DNA of 64,000 nucleotides from Athripsodes cinereus (lineage: Eukaryota > Arthropoda > Insecta > Trichoptera > Leptoceridae). Under the pieces are notes generated by a model. That model was not told the DNA's origin, ran no database searches, and saw only the letters and a program-made list of their open reading frames with translations. Both the position numbers and the translations under genes were made by a program. Positions 41,746 through 52,770 of the stretch are shown piece after piece. Positions within the stretch are counted from its first letter, which is position 1. Each line of letters starts with the position of its first letter. The stretch spans positions 29,542,948 through 29,606,947 of the forward strand of contig OX388314.1 in NCBI GenBank assembly GCA_947579605.1, in the 5' to 3' direction.

Positions 41746-42247
41746 TTTAATAATAAATATATTTATTTCCAAAGTACACAATACAATTATTTTCAATAAA
41801 CGATAAAAAAACAATCATAATAATATTCTACATCCCTAGTAGAGATAGGTATCTCGTGTATAGGGAGGGAGTATAGATCAATTAAAATACACTATTAATT
41901 ATTATATACTTATATAATTCATTGTTAATTTTTCTTGGTCTGTGTGTAGGTTTAGGGTAGATGTTTATTTATATTTTTTCATATTGTCATGAAATTGACC
42001 CTTTCGATGAATGATAATATTCTGCAAAATACTGTCATCTTTTGATACGTCTGTTATGCCGCAGCCGAAGTATCAATTGAAATTTTTCTGGTGTCCATTA
42101 GACGTTCGTCTCAGCCGGGAACTGCATAGAAATGACAAAAATCGCGCGATTTTTATTCGCAGTGTGAACAGGGTGAAATTTTGATCATGGAATTTAATTC
42201 GCGCGAATTTTATTCGCGCGGAAAAAAATCGCAGTGCGGACATGGCC

Positions 42248-42560
42248 TAACTCAATACACGACCGTCCTTGAGAATATGATCTTCATGGTCAAGCCATGT
42301 AGTTCTCGGACACCCGTGATTCTTCACACCCCTTCTTTCAGACAAGTATATACTCTTTGTCATTCTTTCCTCTTCCATTCAAACCATCTCAGTTTATTTA
42401 CACGCATTCTATCCACAACACTCCTCTTGCATCCACTCATTCTTCTAATATCCTCATTCTATCACGCAACGTTTTACCAACCATTCTCCTCAACGATCTC
42501 ATTTCCATAGCATTTATTCCACTTTCGTCCCTCTTCAACCATGACCACATTTCGTTTGCT
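42248..42560 (-). mobile_element. LINE-A fragment, 5' half of an interrupted copy
   Basis: Minus-strand LINE-A coding region colinear with 59170-59450: complements of GACGGCCGTGT, CATGGCTTG, GAAAGAAGGGGTG, CAAAGAG, ATGCGTGTAAAT, GAATGGTTGGTA, GTGGAATAAATGC. Several frameshifts. Confidence 0.65.
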
Positions 42561-42719
42561 TACATTGGTACAATGGAGCGGGAAATAATAATCAATTTTG
42601 AACAAGGTATTTTTTATTACTAGAAATACTTAGTATTCCGTGGAGTTTCCAGTAAAAAAAATATTTCTGTTTTCTGTAAGTTATCGAGTGTTCTGCAAAA
42701 AGCAATTATTTCATTTTCC

Positions 42720-42815
42720 GAACACCTGTCTTTTACACGACACTCGTAACTTACATTAAAGAGTGGGAGATCTATTCATTACTGGGTACTCCTCGGTGTA
42801 TTCTAAATGTCTTAT
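42720..42815 (+). repeat. Dispersed repeat family R1 copy
   Basis: AACACCTGTCTTTTACACGA CACTCGTAAC, AAAGAGTGGGAGA, TACTGGGTACTCCTCGG. Ordered as at 12800 and 62280. The region 42815-43820 beyond it shows no recognised gene. Confidence 0.5.
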
Positions 42816-43857
42816 TTTTACTGTTACGGAGAAGACGACCTGCATGTTTATACATGCAATTACAGTAGTCTACTGGCTACTGGTGTAGTAGTAGTTCCTT
42901 TAGTAGGTAAGTAAGAAACGTTTTGTGATCGGGTTTAGTTTCCCTGAAATGAATAGGTTACCTATTCAAACTTTCATAAGAACGCAGAGAACAACTTGGT
43001 TGTTTATTACGTGTTACTGGTAGAAGCTACGCTACGTTCTACGCTAGTTACCCCACTTGTAGTAGTTGCATTGTTTAGGGCTATAAATCATAACGTGTGA
43101 AATATTTGCCCTAATCTGCTCGCAGATATAAAAAAATAATTGTTCTTCTATTTTATGACTGCTGGCTACCTCGGTTGTGAGAGATGAAGTAGGTATTCTA
43201 CCTATAATGATGGAAGAACATAGTGGTGGTAGTATCTTCTACATAGTAGATAATATTATTTTGTAAAGTGAAAAATCACTGCATAAATATTTTAGTCTGT
43301 TAGTTTATGTCATTATGGATGTATGTCCTCAATAGAAACAATAATATGATAAGACTGAGGAAAAATAATGTTTAGTTTTATCTGCTGGGTATTTTTTAGG
43401 CTAAAAACGTCATACATATTTTTTTTATTGACCAATATATAAGGGTATATTATTAGAATATTATGTAATAATAAATGGTAAACAACATTGTTATAAATGT
43501 AATCATGATAATATTTCCATAAAAGTGTTGCTGGTTTTAGAGACAAAATACTAAAACTACCGTTAAGTGTTTATTCGGCAATTTGGTATTCATTTCCCGT
43601 AGTAAGCCGGGTATACACTTATACAGCCAGTATGTAATAACTTGAAGAACAATATTTATTTTGAAAACGTTAAGATTTTTTATACCTGCTTTTAGGGCAA
43701 TCTTTATTTTGCAGTCTTTATGTCGAGCATTTGTTTATAACCCATTAGAGCTCTTCTTTATTTTTGTGTATTACCTATTCATAATAATTATGTAGATAAC
43801 AATATACTAGATTATTATACCCTCACGCCGTGTCCCATGTGGGATAGGCTGAGAAAA

Positions 43858-43985
43858 ATAGCGGCCGGCGTGACGCGGAGGTAACACTGTTGCCTTTGAG
43901 TCACGAGGTACCGGGTTCAATTCCCGCCCAGAGCAGAATGAAGAATGACCTTTTTCAAAGTGTTTTGGGTCTGGGTGTTACATAT
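43858..43985 (+). mobile_element. tRNA-derived SINE, family S1
   Basis: GCGGCCGGCGTGACGCGGAG GTAACACTGTTGCC, GAGTCACGAGGTACC, GGGTTCAATTCCCGCCCAGA GCAGAATGAAGAATGACC. The tRNA-like head folds into a D-arm/T-arm order with a B box GGTTCAATTCC. The tail joins the duplicated block. Confidence 0.7.
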
Positions 43986-45375
43986 ATATGTACAGACAAG
44001 TACATAATATATCCTCTTTTTCATCCTTTCCTTATTCATTCGTTCCACATTTCCAAGTAGATATTATATCCATATTAGTATTATGTATATAAAATTACTG
44101 TACCTAGATTGATACATAAATGCATCAATGTATAAATGAAACACTAAGTAGAACCTGTACACAATAGTTTACAAAATAATGAGTACATAAAAAGTTACAT
44201 AAAAACGTGCTCGACCAAAAAAAAATACAGAATAAAGTGGATATAAAATATCTTTCTAACCCCTCACCTCGCGTCCTGTGCAGAAAGCATGGGACGCTCG
44301 ACTAAGCTATCCTTAGACGTTTTTTTCCCTTCCTCACATTTGTGAAATTTTTTTCCTATTCGACACATACTTAGATTTATTTTTTTAAAGATTTTATAGG
44401 AAAAATATTTTCGAATATACCTACCATAGATTTTTTTTGTATGTCATCAAACGGAAAGAAGTAGGTTTATGTTCGAGGTCAAGAAGAAGTAAAAAAATAC
44501 TTTGTGAAAAGGCCTATATCTTGATCCGTGTAACTCCAGGAATAGAAAAGATTCCCGATTTTCGATTGATTTGTAAAAAGCAAGTATTCCTAAAACATTA
44601 CGTATAAGACATTAATAAAATAGCACGAAGAAGACTACTCCTATGTTGATTTTTTCTGGTTTGTTGAATATTCGGCTTAAAAATTAATTTACGGGTCATA
44701 AGGCTTTCAATAAATCAGATGCAATACATGCATCTAATGCAATGATATAATTTCGTTACTAATTACATGCGAAAACAATACGCATTTCGATGGATGAAAG
44801 ATCATTTCACCGGAACCAAAGTAATAGTCAATGGTTAAAATACAATCATGAGATAAAAATATTCTTATGTACCTACCTACTTATTACAAAACAACTGATT
44901 TTATTATCTCATTAGATTCTTTTTAACAATATAATTCTTTCTCAATAATTTATTCATAGAAATATGCGATACGTCCACCCTCGTTGACATTCAGCTTAAT
45001 ACTAACATTTTAAACACTTGTAGAGAATTGTATGGGAATTTCGGTAAGCGAAAATAATATTGTTTTAAATACACGTTTTTAGCTATTTTGAAAAGAAATA
45101 TACTTAAATTAAAGAACGTGTATAACTTAAAAACAAGATATTAACACATGTCATTAATCAAACCAAAAATAAAAATTATGCGATAAAGAGAACTTGAGAT
45201 TTGATCCTTATAAGTGTTAACGAAGCTTATTTTCTGATTTTTTTTCTGAAAAACTGGTAACACTTTTAAAAAATGTCTAAAACTAGACTTCGAAATAACA
45301 GATTGATCTATATTATATATTTTTTCATGAATATTGAATGAAAGTTATGCGTATTTCAGTAGCTGAAAGACAGCG
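43986..45375 (+). repeat. Duplicated block, partner of 39576-40330
   Basis: See 39576-40330. The extra 44310-45175 segment is AT-rich, without recognised coding potential, and may be an insertion or may be lost from the partner. Confidence 0.6.
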
Positions 45376-45472
45376 AAATTTACTAGGAGCGGGAGGGAGC
45401 GGGGGTCCCGTAGAGCCTTAATGGTATATTTAATAAACAAGTAGTGTAACGTAGCATGGGTGGCTCTGATTG

Positions 45473-45557
45473 GGTTGAAAGTTGTATATATGTTACAACT
45501 CAATATTTTTCCATTCTTGAAATCAAGTTTTATACAACATATATACAACTTTCAAAA
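45473..45557. repeat. Hairpin, 20-bp arms
   Basis: TTGAAAGTTGTATATATGTT at 45476-45495 and its exact complement about 40 bases later, with TTCTTGAAATCAAG in the loop. It may be a decayed fold-back element. Confidence 0.65.
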
Positions 45558-46462
45558 ATTTCAAGTCATGTGATAAGCATGGCACAGAGGAATTGGGAAT
45601 GTTACCTAGGTTTAAAGAGTACTCTTAACCAAGCCTAAAGTCGATTCATAAGCGTCGAAACTCTGTGTTGTGCACTCCTTAAGGAAGTTCACATATGTAT
45701 GTGTATCATATATGTACAACATACCTACCTAGTTAATACCTATTCAAATAGGTTGACTATGGATGAGTGTGATCAGTTGGAATGATTAATCTGTAGTAGT
45801 TCAAAATATGTTTGGTCAACCGACTTTTTACAAATACATAAAATTAATTTACAGCATTAGGGGAGACCGGGGTTGGAAGTCACATTTTTTTTCATTTGGA
45901 TTTTTGATGCATATTTACTTAGTTTACCAATGACATTTAAATACCAATGGATAGTGTATTTATTCTAGTTTCAAATTAAATAAATAGTTTTCTTTCAACG
46001 TCACCAATTGACAAAATATCACAATTTTCGTGAAAAATGAGAAGTGTGACTTTTAACCCCGTGTCCGGGATGGTTGTCACAGTGTATGGGGTAGGTTGTC
46101 ACGAAGTAAATTAAAGAGGAGATATAAAAAGAAATACTAAATTTAATCAAATGTGTACTTTTATTGATGATAAAATATTGGACATATCTAATTGTACCAA
46201 AAGAAATAATAAAAAAATATTATTCACAGTTAAAAAACATTAAACAGTAGATAATAATAATAAAAAAATCTTATACATAATAAGAAACATCAAACAGTAA
46301 TAAAATTATTTTATTCATAAAAAAAACATTCCAAAACAGTAATAAATAAAATCTTATTCATCATACAAAAACATTAAACAATAACAATTTTTTTATAAAT
46401 ATTTAGAATATTTACTAATTATTTTACTGTTTAACCGGATTTGGGTGCAGATGACAAAACCA

Positions 46463-46802
46463 ATCAGAAACCTCGATTGGAGAACCATGTCTACACAATG
46501 CAACATTGTGTAAAATCCAATCGGAAGAAGTGAGAAAGGTGTCCCAACGCTTACGAATTGGCTCTAGGCTGGCTTAAGTGATCACTTTCGGTGTCCGAGA
46601 TACCAAAAAGATGGTTGCTTCTAAGGTTTGCATAAAGCGTCTCTCGATTGGTGGACCTTAAATCGTGACAGTGAGAATGGTGGAATTGGTGAACGTTGTC
46701 CATGGACACCGAAAGTGATCACTTAAGACAGCCTAGAGCCAATTCGTAAGCGTTGGGACGCATTGTGTAGACATGGTTCTCCAATCGAGGTTTCTGATTA
46801 TT
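46463..46802. mobile_element. Fold-back MITE
   Basis: Ends AATCAGAAACCTCGATTGGA, GAACCATGTCTACACAATG are repeated inverted at 46755-46802. A second inner pair (CCCAACGCTTACGAATTGGC, AAGTGATCACTTTCGGTGTC) is also inverted. The complement of the end is joined to TTTTTTTATAC, so the MITE lies in the AT-rich filler of the pogo-like element. Fragments occur at 13765-13860 and maybe 45640. Confidence 0.75.
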
Positions 46803-47110
46803 TTTTTTATACATAATAAAAAAAAAATCAAGCAATAACAAATAATCTTAGTCATAATTAAACATTAACCAATAATAATAAAATCTTATTTATAATAAAA
46901 AAAAACATTAAACATTAATAAAAAATAATCTTATTCATAATAACAAACATTCCACAACAATTTTTTTTATTCAAAATAAAAAAAAACATTAAGCAATAAC
47001 AAAAACATCTTATTCATTCTGGTAACGAAAAAAAAGGTTCATCGTAAAGCTCTTAAGATGCAATATTTTTAAATAAAACTAACAAAATTATATAAGGTCA
47101 GTCTAAAAAA

Positions 47111-47435
47111 TCAGTCTGAATAATCAGAATCACAATTTTGACATTGGTAATTCGGTAGTCCAGGTGTGCAAGCTTCATGAGCCCAAAACTTACAATCTTG
47201 GCACTGAATCCAGACTTCCCTAGACTTGCTAGCAGGGTATGGAGACAAGCAGACCAGGCAAAACTCTTCATCGTCTTTCTCGTTTTCGTCGTCGTCAACT
47301 GCTTTTCTTTCCTTTAGAAACCTTTTTAGTTTCCTTATTTTTATTGAATATACGTTTTGATATAATCTTTTTTTCGCTTCTTGTTCCTTTTTTTCTCTTC
47401 TAAATAGGTCTTCTCCGGTGTATCTGTTAAGATTG
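47111..47435 (-). pseudogene. PHD-finger last exon of a pogo-like transposase
   Basis: Minus strand: a pyrimidine tract and CAG acceptor (AG at 47436-47437) precede about 107 open codons: a basic helix (RREKKEQEAKKRLYQNVYSI), KIRKLKRFLKERKAV, an acidic run DDDENEKDDEE, then FCLVCLSPYPASKSREVWIQ, CQDCKFWAHEACTPGLPNYQ, CQNCDSDYSD and a stop at 47111-47113. The CxxC..WIQCxxCxxWxHxxC...YxCxxC layout is a PHD-like zinc finger found at the C terminus of many Jerky/pogo-type transposases. All eight ligands are present, so this exon looks well preserved although the rest is gone. Confidence 0.7.
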
Positions 47436-47895
47436 CTGATTTACAATGAAAAAAGACAACACACATCCATGGGGCTGGTTGTCACATGTGACAACCAGCC
47501 CCAAAAAAACTGAGACAACCTGCCCCATAACACGTTTTAGAAAATAACCTTCCAAAATAAACTAAAATTAATATTTATTTAAAAAAGTGATGAAATATTG
47601 TCCTAAAACACAAATTAAGCATTATAAATATGTGAAAATATATATTATTATACAAAATTCAAGTATACTTACGAGAGTCGAAACAGATCTTCAAAAAATT
47701 ACTTTCAATGTACAAAGAAAACAAACGCACGTATGTCCGGCGTGGCACTCCAGAGCGGACTGAAGTGAAGTGGGGAGAGAGATATTGATCATGCGATCTT
47801 TCTACGCCAATCAATGAACGCATTTGTTTGTTCGTTTTTCTACAATGGCCGCTGTGACAACCTACCCGTGAGACAACCATACCCGGTCTCCCCTA

Positions 47896-48205
47896 CTCCA
47901 CTTACCTACTGATAGCACCTTATTAGGAAACTTATAAATAGACGATAAATATTAAAAACTTAATCCAAACTTTTCAAACTTGCCTTCATCATCACCTTCA
48001 GTGCCTACATTTGGTGTCAGTTTTGAGAATTTTCTTGCAAAATTTCCATCCCCTCCCCCTTCCCCATCAGATTTAATATGATACAAAAGTATAAAAAATT
48101 TCGCGATCACCTGGCTTTTGTTGAAGAATATTTCTGTTTACGAGATTAAAAAGGGGATGAATCGAAAAACACTACTTTGTAAGTGAGCCAAAACATGATA
48201 CGCGC
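47896..48205. other. Unassigned stretch
   Basis: Has a pyrimidine-rich CCATCCCCTCCCCCTTCCCC at 48047-48066 and no coding signal. Confidence 0.4.
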
Positions 48206-49162
48206 GACGGTATTATATGTAAATACTTCTGAAATTGTAATATGGTGTCTAATGTGCAAATATCTATTCATCCTTTTTTCCACAACGTATAATATGACCA
48301 ATATTATTAGTGACGGTATTATATGTAAATACTTCTGAAATTGTAATATGGTGTCTAATGTGCAAATATCTATTCATCCTTTTTTCCACAACGTATAATA
48401 TGACCAATATTATTAGTGACGGTATTATATGTAAATACTTCTGAAATTGTAATATGGTGTCTAATGTGCAAATATCTATTCATCCTTTTTTCCACAACGT
48501 ATAATATGACCAATATTATTAGTGACGGTATTATATGTAAATACTTCTGAAATTGTAATATGGTGTCTAATGTGCAAATATCTATTCATCCTTTTTTCCA
48601 CAACGTATAATATGACCAATATTATTAGTGACGGTATTATATGTAAATACTTCTGAAATTGTAATATGGTGTCTAATGTGCAAATATCTATTCATCCTTT
48701 TTTCCACAACGTATAATATGACCAATATTATTAGTGACGGTATTATATGTAAATACTTCTGAAATTGTAATATGGTGTCTAATGTGCAAATATCTATTCA
48801 TCCTTTTTTCCACAACGTATAATATGACCAATATTATTAGTGACGGTATTATATGTAAATACTTCTGAAATTGTAATATGGTGTCTTATGTGCAAATATC
48901 TATTCATCCTTTTTTCCACAACGTATAATATGACCAATATTATTAGTGACGGTATTATATGTAAATACTTCTGAAATTGTAATATGGTGTCTAATGTGCA
49001 AATATCTATTCATCCTTTTTTCTACAACGTATAATATGACCAATATTATTAGTGACGGTATTATATGTAAATACTTCTGAAATTGTAATATGGTGTCTAA
49101 TGTGCAAATATCTATTCATCCTTTTTTCCACAACGTATAATATGACCAATATTATTAGTGAC
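48206..49162 (+). repeat. Satellite array, 9 x 106 bp
   Basis: GACGGTATTATATGTAAATA recurs at 48206, 48312, 48418, 48524, 48630, 48736, 48842, 48948 and 49054: nine units of exactly 106 bp, ending at GAC 49160. Units carry ACTTCTGAAATTGTAATATG, GTGTCTAATGTGCAAATATC and TTTTTTCCACAACGTATAAT. Only single-base differences are seen (TCTTATGTG near 48885, TTCTACAACG near 49020). Confidence 0.95.
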
Positions 49163-49164
49163 TA

Positions 49165-50060
49165 ATTAATTTAACATTTTTCTATTGCGTACAGATTTAC
49201 TCTGAATCCTGAATGTATGGTTATTGTATATATTACATTGTAATCCTAGTAGTATGGCTAGGTCGATCGATTTCTTTATAAAGGTGATGACCTTATGTTT
49301 TAACTTTTACATGTTTGTGATCTTTTGACTTCCACGCAAAATTTATACCCCCCGTCGCCGGATTATCGGTTTGACAAAGGAATTTAAAATATTTCAAGAT
49401 GACCATAATTCACATTACATTGTAGTTCATCATAAGATTGGTTTTGCGCCCCGAAAAAATATCCAGTCTGTCCGCTTGTAGCCCGGGATCTATAGGTAAT
49501 AAATTATGATGGCTCGTATCTGCCCGACTTCGAGTAAGGGATGGTAAAATGTAGGTATTTTAAATGTTTTTAATCCTATTAGACGTAGATTCGATGGCAG
49601 GTTGGTACCTGATAATATATTTGTAGATAAGTGCATGCTTACTATAAATAGCCGAGATATGTTATATAAATTGTATAGGTAGCTGTATATCTATGTTCTA
49701 TCATCGGATCAGCTCAGCTATTCTTAGACGAGATCATTCTTTCTGGTGTCGCATAGTAATAACCACTGATGCATTCGGTAGGTCAAGGACTAAGAATAAT
49801 CCAAGTGTGTGCATATACCTTCCTTATAATATTACATAGGTATCTATGTATAGTGAAGGCGTATGTTGTGTTGTATTGTACAGACCTACCTCTCTAGCAG
49901 CGGTGTACCTTCCATACGTGCGGAAAAGCTTTGAATGCCCTGAAGAAAAAACAGTGAATTTTTTTAATCATAATCAGAGCAAATATTAACCAACATATTT
50001 TTAATTTCGCGCTTCGATATCATTAGTTATAAATTCAGAATAAAACGATGTATGGATAAG
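49165..50060. other. Intergenic stretch
   Basis: No recognised coding region. CCCCCCGTCGCCGGATTATC at 49348 gives a GC-richer spot. TAGGTAGGTA-type words are frequent. Confidence 0.4.
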
Positions 50061-50065
50061 TTGGA

Positions 50066-50165
50066 AGATATCGCGCTTCTGCGATAAACTCGCCCATTGC
50101 ACAAAAGTATGTGTTCAGTAGTAACGATGTCATGTTTTTTCTATTGTTGTGCAATAAAGATTTTT
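50066..50165 (+). mobile_element. LINE 3' tail with hairpin
   Basis: AAGTTGGAAGATATCGCGCT TCTGCGATAAACTCGCCC, then TGTGCAATAAAGATTTTTAT and a (TTA)n end. Plus-strand member of the ATCGC/GCGAT tail group. Confidence 0.6.
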
Positions 50166-50479
50166 ATTATTACACTATTATTATTATCTCGCTGGAATAA
50201 TATGTCGCGGGATGTCGAGTAGATAGCTTGAGGAATGAAAATATGAAAAAAATATAGTTTCAGGACGTTCATCAAAATTGAAAAGTGAATGAGTGTGTAG
50301 GTACCCTGGTACCTGGATTAATTATCAAACCTTCCGAAGAAAACATTTAAGGCCATTATTCTTGGTAACTGGACAGCGAATATCAAATAAATATCCTTTA
50401 TGATAGGAATCGGGAATAATTTCTTGTCTCTCTTCTTCTCATATGCATGCCACAAAGCATTTTGCTGTCCATGACTTTC

Positions 50480-51985
50480 TCTTTCGCACTAGTTTACCTA
50501 CATTCATATTACCAATTCAAATATATTTATTCAGTAAAAAATATACACTTAAAACAATAATCAATCAATACAAAATAATAATAAAAACATATATTTTTCT
50601 TTTATTTGTTCCTTCAAAATTGAGCAGAGCTTGTGCTTTGAAGGATAAAGGATAATTCTTAAATCTTAAATTCAGCAACAAAACATACACAACTAGGCAT
50701 ATAATATCCAACCTAAAGTTAATAACAATAGAGTTACATGTGAAAAAAAAAACAAAAATAAAAATCAATAAAACGAGAATACACTCAGTTATTTTCACCT
50801 AAATACCTTTTTCAGATTATACCTAAAATTCGAAAGCTTATCTGCTGTTTTAAACTTATATTCTCCTTTCAAATTGTTATACAATCCAACCCCAAGATAA
50901 GTATAGTGGTGCTGTCCGGAAGTAGTTTTTTTTTGCAGGAACTTTTATTCGTCTTCCTGACCTCGAACATTCACTAATACTATTTGTTGGATGAATCGCG
51001 CGTACAAAATACTCCTTACACACCTGGCATACTGCTTTTCTTTTGTATATGCTTTCTACGGATGGAACAGCAAACTCTTCAAACAGTCTAACGGTTGAAT
51101 AGTCCATAGGCTTCTTGAGAATTATTTTTATTATACTACGTTGACAAACTCCCAAGGAATATAGGCTGTTTTTATACGCACCTCCCCAAGCTATTATACC
51201 GTACTGTAAAACCGACTGTACTAAGGAGAAGTATATACTCTTCAATTGGGCTTTATTCATAATATCTCGAAGTCTATAAAAAATATAAAAAAGTTTTCTT
51301 ATTCGATTGACAGTCATCTGCACATGATCCTTCCATTTCAAATTAGAATCTACGACCACGCCAAGATATTTAACCTTTTTCACATTCTTCAGTAAAACAC
51401 ATTTAAGATTTACACAATCCCCCGTTATGTTCTGACAAGAATTATGATGGATTCCTATTCTGAGATCATCTTTGGGCTTACCTCTGACATTGACAGAAAA
51501 GCTCACGCAGTTTGTCTTCTCTGTGCTTAGTGACAGAATATTTTTGTCAAACCAGCCTTTTAGTGTATTGATATCTTCGTTGACGACGACTTCCACTTCT
51601 TTCCATGTTTTACCATGAGTAATCAAAGCGGTATCATCGGCAAACGACAAAATCGTCGATCTAAGTGGAAGATCAAATATTTTATTAACATAAATTATAA
51701 ACAGTATTGGTCCCAGCACCGTCCCTTGTGGGATTCCATATTCGAAGGTTAATGGTTCACTTAGAAACGTTTTAATTTTTACTCTTTGCTTTCTACAAAA
51801 AAGATAGCTTTGAAGCCATTTTTCCACCTTCCCACTGATTCCAATCTGTCTCAACCTATTTATCCACGAATACTCCCACACATTTCTCCCCCTCATCTAG
51901 AGATTCACTTACAACTGTTGAAAGTCTAGCTAACGCATCATCAGTTCCCATTTCCTGTCTGAAACCAAACTGATTGTCATTTATT
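50480..51985 (-). mobile_element. LINE-B copy, 5'-truncated at an (AT)n tract
   Basis: Minus strand from about 51985 (NDNQFGFRQEMGTDDALARL) through the RT palm and C-terminal region to a stop near 50800, then a 3' UTR with CTTCAAAGCACAAGCTCTGC TCAATTTTGAAGG (50608-50640). It is the same family as 34826-36070. The 5' end abuts the (AT)n microsatellite 51985-52042. Confidence 0.8.
50800..51960 (-). pseudogene. LINE-B reverse transcriptase, motif A deleted
   Basis: The upstream frame reads QFGFRQEMGTDDALARL, EGEKCVGVFVDK and then jumps to INRLRQIGISGKVEKWLQSY. In relatives FVDLxKAFDxVxHxxL stands between these, so motif A with its catalytic Asp is lost and the frame changes. The remaining 339-codon frame (51896-50877) has YGIPQGTVLGPILFIIYVN, STILSFADDTALI (FADD, not YADD), VKYLGVVVDSNLKWKDHV, SVLQYGIIAWGGAYKNSLYS, and a last frameshift near 50877 before LKGEYKFKTADKLSNFRYNL and stop. 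Confidence 0.8.
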
Positions 51986-51992
51986 ATAAATT

Positions 51993-52044
<52 letters not shown>
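51985..52044 (+). repeat. (AT)n microsatellite
   Basis: About 25 AT steps. It separates the LINE-B 5' end from the 315-bp repeat array. The related fragment at 14870 is also bordered by (TA)n. Confidence 0.95.
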
Positions 52045-52046
<2 letters not shown>

Positions 52047-52764
52047 TGAATGTTTTACTCCATTTCACTGCGTACAGTCTGGCAGAGACTTGGCTCTTGC
52101 CTTTGCATACGGGACGAGGCACGGCTTGTCACCAAAACATGCAGATTGGATTCGTCGAAAAGGTGTTGTGTTTCAACATTGTGATCATTGTGTATCATCA
52201 GGACCATCTCGCAGAATGGCCGACACAACGTTTAATCCAGTATGCGAGGAGTATCGCATATTATGAAAGACTGTATGATCTAATTTTCATTCGAAATGCA
52301 TGTGCAACATGCATTCCATTAATGAAAGATCATGTAATTTTACGCAGGAGATAATATGAGATGAATGTTTTACTCCATTTCACTGCGTACAGTCTGGCAG
52401 AGACTTGGCTCTTGCCTTTGCATACGGGACGAGGCACGGCTTGTCACCAAAACATGCAGATTGGATTCGTCGAAAAGGTGTTGTGTTTCAACATTGTGAT
52501 CATTGTGTATCATCAGGACCATCTCGCAGAATGGCCGACACAACGTTTAATCCAGTATGCGAGGAGTATCGCATATTATGAAAGACTGTATGATCTAATT
52601 TTCATTCGAAATGCATGTGCAACATGCATTCCATTAATGAAAGATCATGTAATTTTACGCAGGAGATAATATGAGATGAATGTTTTACTCCATTTCACTG
52701 CGTACAGTCTGGCAGAGACTTGGCTCTTGCCTTTGCATACGGGACGAGGCACGGCTTGTCATGC
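52045..52764 (+). repeat. 315-bp tandem repeat, 2.3 units, open in one frame
   Basis: GATGAATGTTTTACTCCATT starts units at 52045, 52360 and 52675; the period is exactly 315, divisible by three. Unit 1 and 2 are identical as read. Each unit is open for 102 codons (MNVLLHFTAYSLAETWLLPL ... ACATCIPLMKDHVILRRR, stop). The protein has no known domain, and the identical partial unit at 14876-15112 folds back on itself, so a non-coding element is at least as likely. Unit 3 ends at GGCTTGTCATG. Confidence 0.9.
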
Positions 52765-52770
52765 AAAGGC

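Larger units (their letters stand above)
40711..42247. mobile_element. Harbinger-like element inside LINE-A
   Basis: Inverted ends GAGCCTGTCCGCACTGCGAT and complement of GGCCATGTCCGCACTGCGAT, followed by CGCGCGAATTTT-type subterminal words on both sides. Flanks TTA/TAA fit a 3-bp TWA-type target with one change. LINE-A reading (ATTTCTCTTA | CTCAATACACG) is restored when the element is removed. Inside: a MADF-like scrap, a 3 x 204-bp tandem repeat and the repeat shared with 3010-3130. PIF/Harbinger is inferred from TSD and end style. Confidence 0.6.
45860..47893. mobile_element. Pogo-like deletion derivative with PHD exon
   Basis: TA dinucleotides flank it (45858-45859, 47894-47895). Inverted ends start GGGGAGACCGGG. 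Subterminal DNA carries many GGTTGTCAC/GTGACAACC or GAGACAACC words in both orientations, including a back-to-back GGTTGTCACATGTGACAACC at 47475-47494. The middle is AT-rich and repetitive; the DDE core is missing, and only a PHD-finger last exon remains (47111-47435). A fold-back MITE is nested at 46463-46802. Confidence 0.7.

Noticed and set aside
43858..43930. Possible true tRNA gene
   Set aside because: Same reason; three related copies with a shared non-tRNA body show a SINE family.
48206..49162. CRISPR-like array
   Set aside because: Perfect tandem satellite with no spacers.
49340..49370. Link between CGGATTATCGGTTTGACA here and TGTCAAACCGACACCAGTAA at 26392
   Set aside because: Only about 12-15 bases agree in inverted order; too short to claim a repeat.
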